Source of the DNA: Anadara kagoshimensis | Lineage: Eukaryota; Mollusca; Bivalvia; Arcoida; Arcidae | Reading direction: 5' to 3' | NCBI GenBank assembly: GCA_021292105.1 | Contig: CM037874.1 | Span: 55,534,540 to 55,598,539 of the forward strand | DNA: 64,000 nucleotides | In this document: positions 31,486 through 42,050 of the stretch, one piece after another | How the letters are laid out: every line of letters starts with the position of its first letter | How positions within the stretch are numbered: the stretch's first letter is position 1 | Translations under genes and position numbers: made by a program | The notes under the pieces: model-generated | The model's database searches: none | The model's input: only the letters and a program-made list of their open reading frames with translations | Told to the model about the DNA's origin: nothing

Positions 31486-32119
31486 TGCAGTGTGCCATTG
31501 TCAGTGATAAATATTTTGTAGTTGTGATTTTAAAATCTTATGATACCTAGTTTTTCTTTTCTTTTTCTTTTTTGCAAAATCTTTCTGTTTTACATATCAT
31601 TAAATTATTATTTTATTATACATCTTGCTAACCTATGTGAAATATATCTATACATATTATCAAACGTCCTTGCGATCAACCACCTTAAGAACAGTTAAAC
31701 GAACAAAGACAAATGCAGTGTGTCATTGTCTCTTAAAAGAGGGTTGCAGATGTTCTTTACCAGAGCTATTAAATATGGACATAAAACAGTAATTAGTCTG
31801 CACTAGCAGCTGTATATTTAGGCTATCTGCAAAAATGTAATTTGAAAAACAGTATGGGTGTGACATATGATGTTTCTTAAAATATAAATACAAATTAAAC
31901 CAGTAGTGCTCCAATTTCTTTTGACTTTAAAAGATATTATAATAAAGTAAAACGTTCATTCTTAAAACTAAAATGTGATTTGATACAATTTTGATCTTTC
32001 CTTTTTTCAGTACTTTTGGTCTTCTAGAATATATTGGACAAAGGAAGGTCTTTTGTTTTTTAACCGACCGGTCCATGTTCACCTCACTATTTAAAGTAAA
32101 AATCAATAAAAGTGTCATT

Positions 32120-32205
32120 GGCTGCTTCAGAAGGGTAAGCACCTACTGTTTAACTAGTTATATCATTCACATGTGAAATCAAAATAGTGAACGAAGAGGT
32201 ATGAG
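32120..32205 (-). mobile_element. RT-tail internal 3'UTR fragment
   Basis: CTTCAGAAGGGTAAGCACCT, ACTGTTTAACTAGTTATATC, CACATGTGAAATCAAAATAG. Neither terminus is present. Confidence 0.7.
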
Positions 32206-32499
32206 TTTGAAGTCATTGAAATCCTGATAGGGAATAATTTGAAAGATTCAGAAGTTGTAATAAATTTGATTGTCTATGCCATTCTCCTTCTTACCAAAAT
32301 TTCTCACTTTCACTGCAGACCTTTAATCTTGTATGACATTTCTCTAGTTGTATTCCAAGGTGACTAATGTTAATATTCACAAGGTAATTAGTATTTCATT
32401 CAAGACAAGTTATCTAACACCGGGTGTTAGCGAGTACATATCCCCAATGATTTCAGTTCAGAACCTTTAACTCAGTAATTGGACTATAACTTATTGTAT

Positions 32500-32600
32500 A
32501 ATCAAACACGGACATACCGGTCCATGTCCTAATCACAATCCCAAAAGCAAAATAAATACTTTAAAAGGCGACAAATTCAGTTATAAACTTTCACCTGGGA
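32500..32600 (-). mobile_element. RT-tail 3'-terminal fragment
   Basis: ATAATCAAACACGGACATACC, GTCCATGTCCTAATCACAAT, CCCAAAAGCAAAATAAATAC, then decays. Confidence 0.75.
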
Positions 32601-32966
32601 ATTATTTTATTTAAATTACGGGATTGAAATTAAATTTGACATATAGTGCTACACAGCTGAGCCGTCAAGGTCAAGGTCACGTCTCTGGATGACATATACA
32701 TGCTGAGGTTGTTAGTTTGGTTTTTTTTTTTGCTCTTTGAAATTAGGATTAACTCATTTTTAAACATGTGTGTTCAAGCTCGGCTGCTTATAGAATTAGT
32801 GGGACGGTTTGGACACCTAAAATAGTACTTCACCACCTGGCATTTACTCCAATACAAACCAAAGTCGGGAGATTGATAAAAACCCTAAATTGAATTCATG
32901 ACCCTCGTAGAAGTTTAAATTGGCGAATGAACAATAATTCAGTGTTTCTCCATGCCATGACATGTA
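32601..32966. other. No gene seen
   Basis: Spacer of mixed composition with a T9 tract at about 32722. Confidence 0.5.
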
Positions 32967-33112
32967 ATCAAAAACAAACATACTAATTAATGTCCGAATC
33001 ACAATCCAGAAGCAAAATAAAAAAATTTGGAATTAACAAGTTAGGTTAGACACGTGAACATTCCACCAAGGAAGTGAGGCCGGGTGCTCCGGAAGGGTAA
33101 GCACCTCCTGTT
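32967..33112 (-). mobile_element. RT-tail 3'-terminal copy, young-looking
   Basis: ATCAAAAACAAACATACTAA, TGTCCGAATCACAATCCAGA, GGAAGTGAGGCCGGGTGCTC, AAGGGTAAGCACCTCCTGTT. Few differences from the consensus; truncated ~145 bp from the 3' end. Confidence 0.9.
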
Positions 33113-33599
33113 ATTTAAGCTTTTAAGCTTTTAAGGCCACAAACTGGTGCCAACGACCAAATAGTGGAGAAAGCATCTGACGAGTTAAGCTACTGTACGG
33201 AATAAAAACCACCTTATGACATAAATTTGAAACTTCAAATTCATTTCGCCTATTTTCAATGTTCTGTAAATAACAAGAAAAATCACCTTTATATCTTCTG
33301 CATGATAGAAATTTGTTTGAAATTATTCACGACAATATGACAGGTGAATGATCCATTTCTTTATTATACTCAGCCTGCATCTAACTGCTGTTTAAAATGT
33401 TGAAAATTATTGATGTATAAATTTTACCTGTTTACATTTTATCAATTTGATTTGCATATAAGTCATCGAAATAAGATAAAGAGCACATCGACCATATTGA
33501 CGAAATTATTGACATCTATTGAGACGGTTTGATAAAATCTGAAAAGCAAGGAACAACAACATAAAAAATGAAAGCTGTTGTTTTAGATTTAATTTTATT
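33113..33599. other. No gene seen
   Basis: AT-rich spacer; AAGCTTTTAAGCTTTTAAGG directly follows the RT-tail insertion. Confidence 0.5.
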
Positions 33600-33672
33600 T
33601 ACTACACTACCTTGGTTGAAGTCCACGTATTTAACATAATTTGCCAGTTGTTAAAGAACTCAGGATTGCTTT
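33600..33672 (+). mobile_element. RT-tail fragment
   Basis: TACCTTGGTTGAAGTCCACG, TATTTAACATAATTTGCCAG; then decays. Confidence 0.55.
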
Positions 33673-33816
33673 TCTTATTGTTAATTTTTATTCATATCAT
33701 TTAAATTTTATTTCATGTTTTATCAAGATATATTATATCAGATAAGAAACACACTGTGATGAAATGAATTTACAGATGTGTATAAGTGGTGTTTATCAGC
33801 AACTTTTAAGGTCACA

Positions 33817-34074
33817 GGCCCCGGTTTCACAATCATTCCTTAGCTAAGATTTTCCTTAACTTAAATCTTGCAAAATTTCAAATCTTCATAATTTTGTTAA
33901 TTTTTAAGATATTCAGGAATTTAAGGTGTTATTTTTAAGATGACCTCAAGATTAAAACATTTACTTTCAGTTTTGACAAAATATTCATCAATAGTTCCAA
34001 AAACAGAATATCAAAATTTGCTAAATTTAAGTTAAGGAAAATCTTAGCTAAGGAATGATTGTGAAACCAGGGCC
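33817..34074. mobile_element. MITE-F, intact 258-bp element
   Basis: Terminal inverted repeats of ~50 bp: GGCCCCGGTTTCACAATCAT, then CCTTAGCTAAGATTTTCC, against GGAAAATCTTAGCTAAGG, then ATGATTGTGAAACCAGGGCC. The interior is AT-rich with further self-complementarity (AAATTTCAAATC / GAATATCAAAATTTG). No coding capacity. Decayed relatives sit at the start of each unit in the 27-32 kb array. Confidence 0.92.
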
Positions 34075-34483
34075 TGGTCTCATAACTATCAAGAACAGGT
34101 TAGAGTGAAACAAAAGAACATAATGGATTCTCTTCCTATTTCATGATTTTTATTTCCTTTTTTATCAATTTCATTAGCATTTTAGTTCATCGACAATACA
34201 AATAAAAAGACAACGCATTTTTTTAAATTGATGATTCAATAAAAACTATTTTAAATTCTTGGCATCAATGTATCAATCAACAATCTATGTCACTTCCATT
34301 TCAATCTAATCGATAATCTTAAAAATCCATTTGCCACTATATGGGTTTGAATTTCCGGATATACTGACATGATGATAGATCCGTTGAACCTTTTATATAT
34401 CAGTAGTAGTAATCTTTATGAGGTTGATGACAAATCAGTGTAAAAAGTACATAGAGGTAATATTTTTTAAAACCAAAAATGCG
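34075..34483. other. No gene seen
   Basis: AT-rich spacer. Confidence 0.5.
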
Positions 34484-34548
34484 CCTTACAATCATGAACA
34501 TACATACCAATCCATATCTAAACCACATTCCAAAGCAAAGCTGGCAAA
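34484..34548 (-). mobile_element. RT-tail 3'-terminal fragment
   Basis: ACAATCATGAACATACATACC, AATCCATATCTAAACCACAT, TCCAAAGCAAAGCTGGCAAA; ends abruptly beside the TC microsatellite. Confidence 0.65.
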
Positions 34549-34554
34549 TTAGTC

Positions 34555-34562
34555 TCTCTATT

Positions 34563-34615
<53 letters not shown>
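34555..34615 (+). repeat. (TC)n microsatellite
   Basis: About 28 TC units with two interruptions. Confidence 0.98.
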
Positions 34616-34616
<1 letters not shown>

Positions 34617-36022
34617 GCAATTTGATTGAATTTTTAATTATTACAATAGACAGCTGAATAGGTTTTCTGAATGCTTTTAGTTCATCAGTAGTTTTGCCTA
34701 GTAGATTCTTTTGCGAAATGTCGTGTTTCATTGTTTTACTTTGATGGTTACAATAAAGTCATCACTTGTTCTACATTTGATCATATTATGGTGATAAAAT
34801 TAATAATGTATTATAAGTTTAAATGAAAACTGAATTTCAAACGAATGGAGCATTTTTTTCATTTGCATCAGGTTGTCAAACTTATTTTGTCTTTTACAAT
34901 GTTAGAGTACTGTTTTCTTTTTAAACTTTTCAGTTTATTTTACGGATAATTTAAAAAACAAACATTTAATAATTGTATTATATTTTTATATTACCGCTTA
35001 TAATATTCCTTAACTGGCAAGACGGGATACACTATAATGCTATGACAAACGAAATGAAAATGTTTAAGAAATGTGTAAATTGTTCCCCTGATATTGTAAA
35101 CTTTGATAAAAGTTCAACGCTTTTTTTAAAAAAAAATCTCTTTATACAGGCAGATGTATTCATTTGCAAAAAGTAATGAAAATGTTATTTTGTACATGTA
35201 TATGTAAAGGTTAATTGTGAGAACGTTTCTTTTTTTGCACTGAAACAGGTACACGTGTACCTTGTCGACACCATAACCCGTATTTAAAGTCACTTGGGAT
35301 TTAAATTAGGTCATTGTATCATTATTTCAAAGTTCTATGAATTTTAGTTTGGTTATTACCATATACTTCAGGATATCACTTTTTTTGTCCGGAAATTAGG
35401 ATTATTTGACAAGGTATCACTCGAATCAATCATAATTGTCAGGATCACACACTACTTGGATAAAAAAAATCGATGTGTAATTGTTCATGAGTGGCAAGTT
35501 AGCCTGCTGTAATAAAGTGTTTCGAGAAAAGGAGAGATGTAATGTAACCCTAGTTAACAATACAGCTAAGTTTGGGGTGTAAATCGTTTTGTTTATAACA
35601 TTTATCCAGTGCCCCTCTAAAGCAAGACATTTTATAACCAGTAGTTTTAATGTGTTTTGTCTTTCCCAGTCTTTTTGTTGTTTCTATCATTGACTTGTAT
35701 TAGGATGTGTTTTTAATTTATTAATTGTATTTTTTCTAAATTTTATATTGATTGTTTTAATGGATATTTTAATTATAATTTTTCAGCTTGTTATTTCATT
35801 GTTTTTATCAATAACAACAATTTGATCGAACCAAACACACTCTCGTAGTTAATGATTCAGACATTGCTGATGGTAATTCATATAATTAAGAACGAAACGT
35901 TAAGAAAGAAACGTTTTTTTTCTGGCCTATATGTCTAGATTGTATCTGTTGTTTCTATTGTCTTGATTTAGAACACAATTATAGTCATTTATATCCTAGA
36001 AGCGATATTTGAGAACAGAAGA
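34616..36022. other. No gene seen
   Basis: Longest stretch in the left half without a recognised repeat. It contains a perfect 16-bp palindrome AGGTACACGTGTACCT (35247-35262) with a central CACGTG E-box, but no coding exon nearby supports a promoter. Confidence 0.45.
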
Positions 36023-36363
36023 GATGAGTTGAGTAATGGTGTTTAACGTCCCAGTCAAGAATATTTCACTTATATCGAGACGTCGCCAGCTATAGGCGAA
36101 GGTGCAGAAATTGTGCCTGTGCGTTGCGCTGATGGCATTATACAGCAGGGTTCTTTATCGTGCCAATCCTATCAAGACACGGGACCTCCTTTATTTTAAG
36201 TTCCCATCGGAAAGAACCGTGACTTTCATTTCGTAATGCCGAGTGCTTGGCGAAAGAACAGTCACTACCCACTTTTAAGTCTTGGGTCAGACCCGGCCGG
36301 GGTTCGAACCCACGACCTCCCACTTACGGAGCGAGCACTCTACCAACTGAGCTACCGCAGTGG
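36023..36363 (-). mobile_element. tRNA-derived SINE, full length
   Basis: Minus strand: tRNA-like head with box A (GGTAGCTCAGTTGGTAGAG) and box B (GTGGGTTCGAACCCC), spaced as in a tRNA. The body follows with GACCCAAGACTTAAAAGTGG, CTTTCGCCAAGCACTCGGC and CCTGCTGTATAATGCCATCA. The 3' block ends AGCTGGCGACGTCTCGAT, CTTGACTGGGACGTTAAACA. The strongly conserved 3' block is typical of mollusc SINEs; the subfamily cannot be named safely. The promoter boxes look intact for RNA polymerase III. Confidence 0.92.
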
Positions 36364-37195
36364 TTACAGAAGAGATGAAGTGATACGCTTCAAATTTGTA
36401 ATGAAAAGGAACGAAAATGTACTAAACGAACTCAGAACGTGTCACAAACAATTTTAACCTGAACCTTTATAATCTCCGGTTAGATTGACGATGTCATCTA
36501 GTCAGTCATGATGAAGTCATCAATACGGTACAAAGTGTTCAACACAAGAGACAAGATTTACATAACACTACAGTTTAAACAGTGGTATAACAAATGCAAT
36601 TTTTTACACGTCTTTTAATGTAAAATGATAGATTTAATTTAGCATTGATTGTTGAAAAAGTCTTTTGATCAACAACAATCATATTTGACAAATGGACGCC
36701 AATAAAATCGTAAAACCTTTGGTAGATAAGAACATTTTTGAATTAAAATAATGTACTCACTCATAAGGATTAGGTTACAGTTGATGCAATCCATTGGTTC
36801 AGTTAAGTTAATTAATAAACAAACATAATAGTTTTTTTCGTCTGTCAATCATTTAATGATTTCGTGATTCCTTGCACCAAACGAAGTGAAGTGAATGAGT
36901 GAATCACTGTTGATATTAAACAAAGAAAAACGAAAGAATTTGTTTTTCTATTTTTCTCTATCCATACTATGATTGTATCTTGTATGATTATATTTCCTTG
37001 ATTGCTAACAATTTGGCAGCATTATACATGTAGTAATTTATATTCTAGAAGTGGAACGTTGGGAAAAAAGGCCATGAAAAGTAGGTAAAGATGTTTAACA
37101 ACCCAATCAAAATTCTTCCATTTGTATTAATGGCGGGCCGTTCTGAATGGAGTAGTTAGGTTATGGTGTATTACACCTCAGTTATTACACATGCG
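36364..37195. other. No gene seen
   Basis: AT-rich spacer. Confidence 0.5.
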
Positions 37196-37328
37196 GCTTC
37201 CGGAGCGACCGGTCTCACTTCCCTGGTTGAAGTTCACGTATTTAACTAAATTAATTTGCCAGCTTCAAAGTTTTTACATTGTTTCTGTATCGTGATTCGG
37301 ACATGGATTAGTATGTTTGTTTTAGATT
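37196..37328 (+). mobile_element. RT-tail 3'-terminal copy
   Basis: CTTCCGGAGCGACCGGTCTC, GGTTGAAGTTCACGTATTTA, GATTCGGACATGGATTAGTA, TGTTTGTTTTAGATTA. Confidence 0.88.
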
Positions 37329-38817
37329 AAGACTCTTCCGCTTAAATTGAGACGGTCTGTTCTAATGGTGGAGAAAATATAGCTGTCCGTAGAACAAACC
37401 ACCAGCCTTCAGCAAACTAACTCACTAACAAGAATCTTCTGAATGGAATTTTAGCCTAGTTTGTGAAAGACAAGTTAATCCTGAGATGTTGATTTAGACC
37501 CTTAGCAATGTCCCGATTTATCAATTAAAATTTGATGTTGGTAACTATATATGTCAAATTAATATCACTTTAGTCATGCAATAAAGATGAGAATGGTAAT
37601 ATCTCTACATTTTTAATCATCGAAGTGTAAGTGTATAAACAAGAGCTGAAAAAAGACAAAATTAAACTGGAAACTTTGGTGGCAGGAAAAAGAATGTTCT
37701 AGTTGAACAAGACTTTGTACCGTTATTGACTCTATTGGAGGAAGTTATAACATTTTGATACATAAGTAAATAACACAAATTAGACTTGTACCTAAAAATA
37801 CTAGTACCTTGATTCTAAGTAAAACTTTATTGTAAAACTAAACACTTGGAGTAAATACTCATTATTTCATTCCTAAATGACAGAATGAATGTGGTCTGAA
37901 AAATAAGCTCAGTGAAAATTCCTTCATCAAACAAAAAGAGAAAACTGGAACACAGAAGTATATGAATAAGCATGTAACACATATTATACTCATCTAAAAA
38001 TAATATTAACTTGGTACTAAGTAAACTTTTAATGTCAGACCCACGATTTTGAGTATATAATCATTCCTAATCTTACATAAAATAGAAAGAAAATTGTCTG
38101 AAAATTAGCTCAGCTGAAAATTCTAAACATAATATAAAAATTTAAATTCGAAATTGTTATTTTCAACAAGCAAGCAAAACAGATTATACTCTTCCAGAAA
38201 AAACCAGTAACTTTGGTTTTGATTATAATGTTGTTAGAAGACCTCAGACTGTATGTCATGATTATATCTGCATTTCCTTGATCTCTAGCAGATTACCCAT
38301 TATATAGCTATTTATATCCTCGTTACGATATTTTGAGAACAAAAGAGAGATGAAGAGATATAATTTCATTTGATGTGGATGACTACTTCATTTTAATATC
38401 GCTTTCAGCAACACAAAGAAATGTTCAGTTCTAACTAGGTCGTTCTCGGTGAGTGTCGGCCATTATCATTTCATATCGCCGTCAGGTCAAATCAATCAGA
38501 CTAAGCCTAGGAAAGTGTTGATAAAAATTACTTCCGCAATTAAACATTGATTTAGAGATGAACTTTTAGATCGAACTTAGAATAGTAAAATTATTACAGC
38601 ATTAATAATAGATTCAGAGGTCTAAAAGGTTAGACAAACTGTGGCGGATTTAGCGGTTGACGTTGATTTGTACGTCCATCTTATTTTGCTGAAAATTGCT
38701 AAGATTGTTCTTCTTTTTAACGGGGCTCAGATTGTACCACAATGCAGAATTATGTGTCGTGTTTTACTCCCCTTGCGTTGTATGACGCCACTTCTACAAC
38801 TTTCATCATAAAGGCCC
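37329..38817. other. No gene seen
   Basis: AT-rich spacer. ACTAGTACCTTGATTCTAAG (about 37800) and ATATTAACTTGGTACTAAG (about 38005), each followed by TAAAACTTT/TAAACTTTT and later AAAATTAGCTCAG, mark a degenerate ~200-bp tandem duplication at 37760-38200. Confidence 0.5.
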
Positions 38818-39500
38818 CTGACAGAAATTTTGGATCAGCCTTGAAAAAAGTAATACCAAGCTAGAAACTAAAAAAAGAGATGATATCCCTTGCTTACAAG
38901 TAACCTTGATCAGTAAAAATAAAAAACAAAAAACAAATACATACCCAAGACACAATCTCAAAGCCAAACACAAACATACCAATGCATGTCCCAGCAACAA
39001 TCTCAAAGTCAAACACAAATTTACATTTACAAATTCATTTCGAAATACCAAGTCAAACGCAAACCTTCATCATCTGACAGACATTGTGGCTCCGCCTTCA
39101 GAAAAGTAATGCAAAGCTAGAAACTAGAAAAAGAGATCATATCTCTTGCTTACAAGTAACCTTGATCAGTAAAAATAAAAAAAAACCATACAAATCCGTG
39201 CTCAAATCACAATCCAACCCTAAAGCCAAACACAAACATACCAATCCATGTCCCAGCCACAATCCCAAAGTCAAATGCAAACATACCAATCCATGTCCAA
39301 GCCACAATCCCAAAGTCAAATACAAACATACAAATCCATGTCCAAGCCACAATCCCAAAGTCAAATACAAACATACCAATCCGTGTCCAAATCAAAACCC
39401 TAAAGCCAAACACAAACATAACAATTTATGTCCCAGCCACAATCCCATAGTCAAACACAATTTTACAAACCCATGTCCAAGCCACAATTCCAAAGCAGAG
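38818..39500 (+). repeat. 45-bp minisatellite derived from the RT-tail 3' end
   Basis: From 39196 about seven 45-bp units of the form AAAGTCAAATACAAACATAC, CAATCCATGTCCAAGCCACA, ATCCC. The consensus unit is the minus-strand RT-tail terminus (AACATACTAATCCATGTCC, ...CACAATCC). A shorter set of two or three units lies at 38930-39040. Each set follows a duplicated ~90-bp leader (AGAAACTAGAAAAAGAGATC, TTGCTTACAAGTAACCTTGA). Because 45 is divisible by three, the array is open in several frames and gives 15-residue repeats (KAKHKHTNPCPSHNP type). I do not regard this as a protein gene. Confidence 0.9.
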
Positions 39501-39632
39501 TAAAAGACACAAGAGTAAAAATTGTAAATTAAATTTAACACGTGAACTTCCATCAGGGAATTAAGGACGAGGGGGCCTCTAGAATGATAAGCGCCTTCTT
39601 TTTAGCTAGCTACACCGGGCCTACATGCGAAG
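39501..39632 (-). mobile_element. RT-tail copy continuing from the minisatellite
   Basis: AGAGTAAAAGACACAAGAG, ACACGTGAACTTCCATCAGG, TAAGCGCCTTCTTTTTAGCT, AGCTACACCGGGCCTACATG. The minisatellite array occupies exactly the position of this copy's 3' end. Confidence 0.8.
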
Positions 39633-39894
39633 CTAAACTCGACATTGAAATGTTCTACTGTATTAATTCCAGTGGCCATTAGGTGACACTGAATAGAAGA
39701 AAGTGATAATAAAATGACTTCCGCAATTAAACATTGATTTGGAGATGAACTTTTAGATAACTAGAAGAATGATACAATAATTACAGTATCTAAAATAGAT
39801 TTATATGTCAGAAGTGATGCTGGTCGTTTAAATTTTAACCAAGAAAGGTCATTATTTTTGTTTACAGGTAGTAATTACAAAGCAATAAACTAAG
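39633..39894. other. No gene seen
   Basis: Contains ACTTCCGCAATTAAACATTG and GATGAACTTTTAGAT (39718-39757), also present at 38530-38575. This is a dispersed duplicate segment. Confidence 0.55.
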
Positions 39895-40160
39895 TTGAAA
39901 GTTGTTACTAAAGCCTGTTCCCACTACAGGGACTTTTCACAACGAAGTGGACTGCTTGCAAATAAATTGTTGACTCAGGGATATTGCAAGCCTAGGCTTA
40001 TCAAGGCCCTCAAAAAGTTTTATGGCCGTCATAACAGTATTGTTGATAAGTTTGACGTCTCTGTGTCCAGGATTGCCCTAACCTAACTTGTCAGTTCCAA
40101 AGTTTTTACTTTGCTTCTGGATTGTGATTTGGACATGGATTAGTATGTTTGTTTTTGATC
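39895..40160 (+). pseudogene. RT-tail copy with readable RT end and internally deleted 3'UTR
   Basis: Open from ACSHYRDFSQRSGLLANKL through TQGYCKPRLIKALKKFYGR to VSVSRIAL, then the frame jumps directly from ATTGCCCTA into the ACCTAACTTGTCAGTTCC part of the 3'UTR. About 200 bp (RT stop to the TTCACGTG block) is deleted. It ends at the normal terminus. A decayed part of the missing segment lies just downstream (40177-40256). Confidence 0.9.
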
Positions 40161-40176
40161 TAGATTCTTTAAAATG

Positions 40177-40256
40177 TGGCGCGTGTAGCTAGCTAAACAG
40201 GGGGAAAACCCTCCCAATGCATCCTACCTCCATTGGCTGGTGAAGGTTCCTGTGGG
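40177..40256 (+). mobile_element. Fragment of RT-tail 3'UTR
   Basis: TGTGGCGCGTGTAGCTAGCT, AAACAGGGGGAAAACCCTCC, CTCCATTGGCTGGTGAAGGT. This is the portion missing from the adjacent copy, but more decayed, so it is probably a separate older insertion. Confidence 0.65.
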
Positions 40257-40374
40257 TTTGTTTTTTTTCATAGTTTTTAAACAATTAAAACAATGAAATC
40301 ATTTTATTAACATTTTCCATTATTTTAGTTTGATTGACATAACATTAAAAGAAATAGAAATTTTTTTTCAGGAA

Positions 40375-40710
40375 TGATCAAAAACAACCATACCTATCCA
40401 TGTTTAAATCACAATCAAACACTTTTAAGCTGGCAAATTAGGTTAAACACGTGAACTTCCACTGGAGAACTGAGGACCGGTTCTCCTGAAGGGAGTTGAA
40501 AAGCAGATGGAATTCCACAACTGTTATGTTTTGTTTCTCCGATATGAATATCTAAAATTGATTACAAATACCTCATGTATAATTTCACCGAAGAAGTGAG
40601 AACGGGTTTTCCTGAAGGACGTTAAAAAGCAGATGGAATCTCACAACTTTTGTGTTTTATTTCTCCGATATTAGTTTTTAAAATTTAGTATAAATAAACC
40701 CATGTATAAT
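40375..40710 (-). mobile_element. RT-tail 3' fragment with a 116-bp tandem duplication
   Basis: TGATCAAAAACAACCATACC, CATGTTTAAATCACAATC, ACGTGAACTTCCACTGGAGA. From 40458 the sequence with CCTGAAGGGAGTTGAAAAGC, AGATGGAAT and TTTCTCCGATAT is repeated at 40574-40690, with ~85 per cent similarity by eye. Confidence 0.75.
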
Positions 40711-40904
40711 TAATTAACATTGATTATTTATTTCTTCTGATTATTCTGTTTATAACAAGAATGCAGACAAAATCGATGATATAATCAACAAAAAAGTGTT
40801 TTCAATATCCTGAATTCTGTAAATAATTAAAACCTCAGCCTCAGTGTCGTCTGCTTTATAACGTAAAATTTTTTGTGTGATCTAGAGTGGGGGTAGTCAA
40901 CTAC

Positions 40905-41115
40905 ATATTATACCTGTTTCAATTTTACAGCACTGGACGGTCGTTTTGGAATACAATTCCTCATCAGTAGCACTTGGACTAAAATTATGAAACTGTTTTT
41001 TTTTTCAAGATGTTGAAAAGAGATACCCAAAGGACCAAAATATATTTTAACAAGTTTAGCTAAGGAAATACTTTACATGAGGGATTATACCTTAGTTTTT
41101 GAGGAATTTCAAATT
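40905..41115 (-). mobile_element. Hammerhead-bearing module
   Basis: Minus strand: AAAAACTAAGGTATAATCCC, TCATGTAAAGTATTTCCTTA, TTTTGGTCCTTTGGGTATC, TTCAACATCTTG, then a ribozyme and AAACAGGTATAATATG. Confidence 0.85.
40929..40974 (-). ncRNA. Decayed hammerhead ribozyme
   Basis: CTGATGA core, perfect stem II GGAAT/ATTCC and GTC triplet are kept. The GAAAC is AAAAC (G12 lost) and stem I (AGTGCTA/CAGTGCT) no longer pairs. Predicted inactive. Confidence 0.75.
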
Positions 41116-41924
41116 TTAAAAAGCATCAAAATGGACGAGCGAACATAATATCTTGCCTCATGTTAATCCTATATGGTAGCCAATATTTCAGCACTCATAA
41201 TACACACATTTGTAAATCATTGAACAATATCAATAATATCCAACGAAAATACATGTACACGCTATACCAAAAGGTCGCGCCTTTTTTATTTCAAGTTAGT
41301 TATACTGTAAGTATCTGACAAACACTCTGGAAGATTGTTCGCAATTATAGATCTTTCTACTTCAACAACTGATATAGAAAAACCATATAAAAATCCTGGC
41401 ACCTGATTTATAGATAGTTCTGTGATTATTACTATTTTTGGAATTTTGTCTAATTAACCATTCATTGTTCTATCAAGTTGTATCTTCAATTTCTCTTTTT
41501 CGTACATTTATTGCACTCATTTCCTGCTTGGACGTCTATTTTGGATGGCGTTGTCAGTGGTAATTTCCTATAAACGTCTTGGATATCAGAACTGATACCG
41601 ACTTTAATTGATCATATTCTTTATTTAGCGTGAGTATAATTGATTTTGTGATTGTAAAAGTGAGTTTATATCCGACAACTTGGACAAGGATAGTCCGTTA
41701 ACATTATAATTTTGTATGTTTCCTTCTGAGCGGATTTATCTTTTATTGTATGAGTTTTTCCGGCTTTTTGTTGAAAAATGATATTGTTTTTTCATATTTT
41801 TCCGGAATGAGCAATAAATTGGACATAGTAAATACTTGTTTGATATATAGAATCAGGAAATTACATGATAAAAAAGAGCCTTCGTGGCTAAGTGTCAAGA
41901 ACGCCTTTCTAGAGATTATCATTT
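41116..41924. other. No gene seen
   Basis: AT-rich spacer. Overlapping frames on both strands at 41743-42027 extend into an RT-tail copy and lack support. Confidence 0.5.
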
Positions 41925-42050
41925 TTTTACTGCCAGCGACGTTGCACCTGGATTCACTTTCCAGGTGCAAGTACACGTGATCATGATATGTCGGTTTCAA
42001 ACTTTGCTTAGGGTCTGTGGCTTGCACATGGAGTAGTATGACTGTTTGTC
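41925..42050 (+). mobile_element. RT-tail 3'-terminal copy, diverged, with a hairpin
   Basis: CGACGTTGCACCTGGATTCA, CTTTCCAGGTGCAAGTACAC, GTCGGTTTCAAACTTTGCTT, GGAGTAGTATGACTGTTTGT. Mutations have turned the CACCCGG...CCTGGTGG region into an 11-bp perfect hairpin (TTGCACCTGGA / TCCAGGTGCAA). Confidence 0.75.

Larger units (their letters stand above)
26998..32060 (+). repeat. Tandem array of ~1.5-kb composite units
   Basis: Three full units start at about 26998, 29254 and 30690, with a partial unit at 28640-29110. Order within a unit: MITE-F remnant; CATCTGACATGACACATTTA block; AAGAAAATATTTTTATTTCA; ACATGTTGCTAACATATGTG; GCAGCTGTATATTTAGGCTA; GATCCGAAGCACCCGG (RT-tail 3' end, units 1 and 2); the hammerhead module. 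Offset of unit 1 to 2 is ~2.28 kb and of 2 to 3 ~1.51 kb. The difference is the extra partial unit. 27480-28000 and 29750-30260 are nearly identical, so duplication was fairly recent. Unit 3 has an independent RT-tail insertion (31122-31485) and lacks the unit RT-tail block. Confidence 0.85.

Noticed and set aside
36300-36363. Functional tRNA gene on the minus strand
   Set aside because: Boxes A and B are good but the acceptor stem does not pair and the sequence continues into the SINE body, as at 60988-61314.
39084-39503. 139-codon repetitive frame with His/Lys/Pro-rich 15-residue repeats
   Set aside because: It is the 45-bp minisatellite read in one frame; the other strand is equally open, and the unit is a retroelement terminus.
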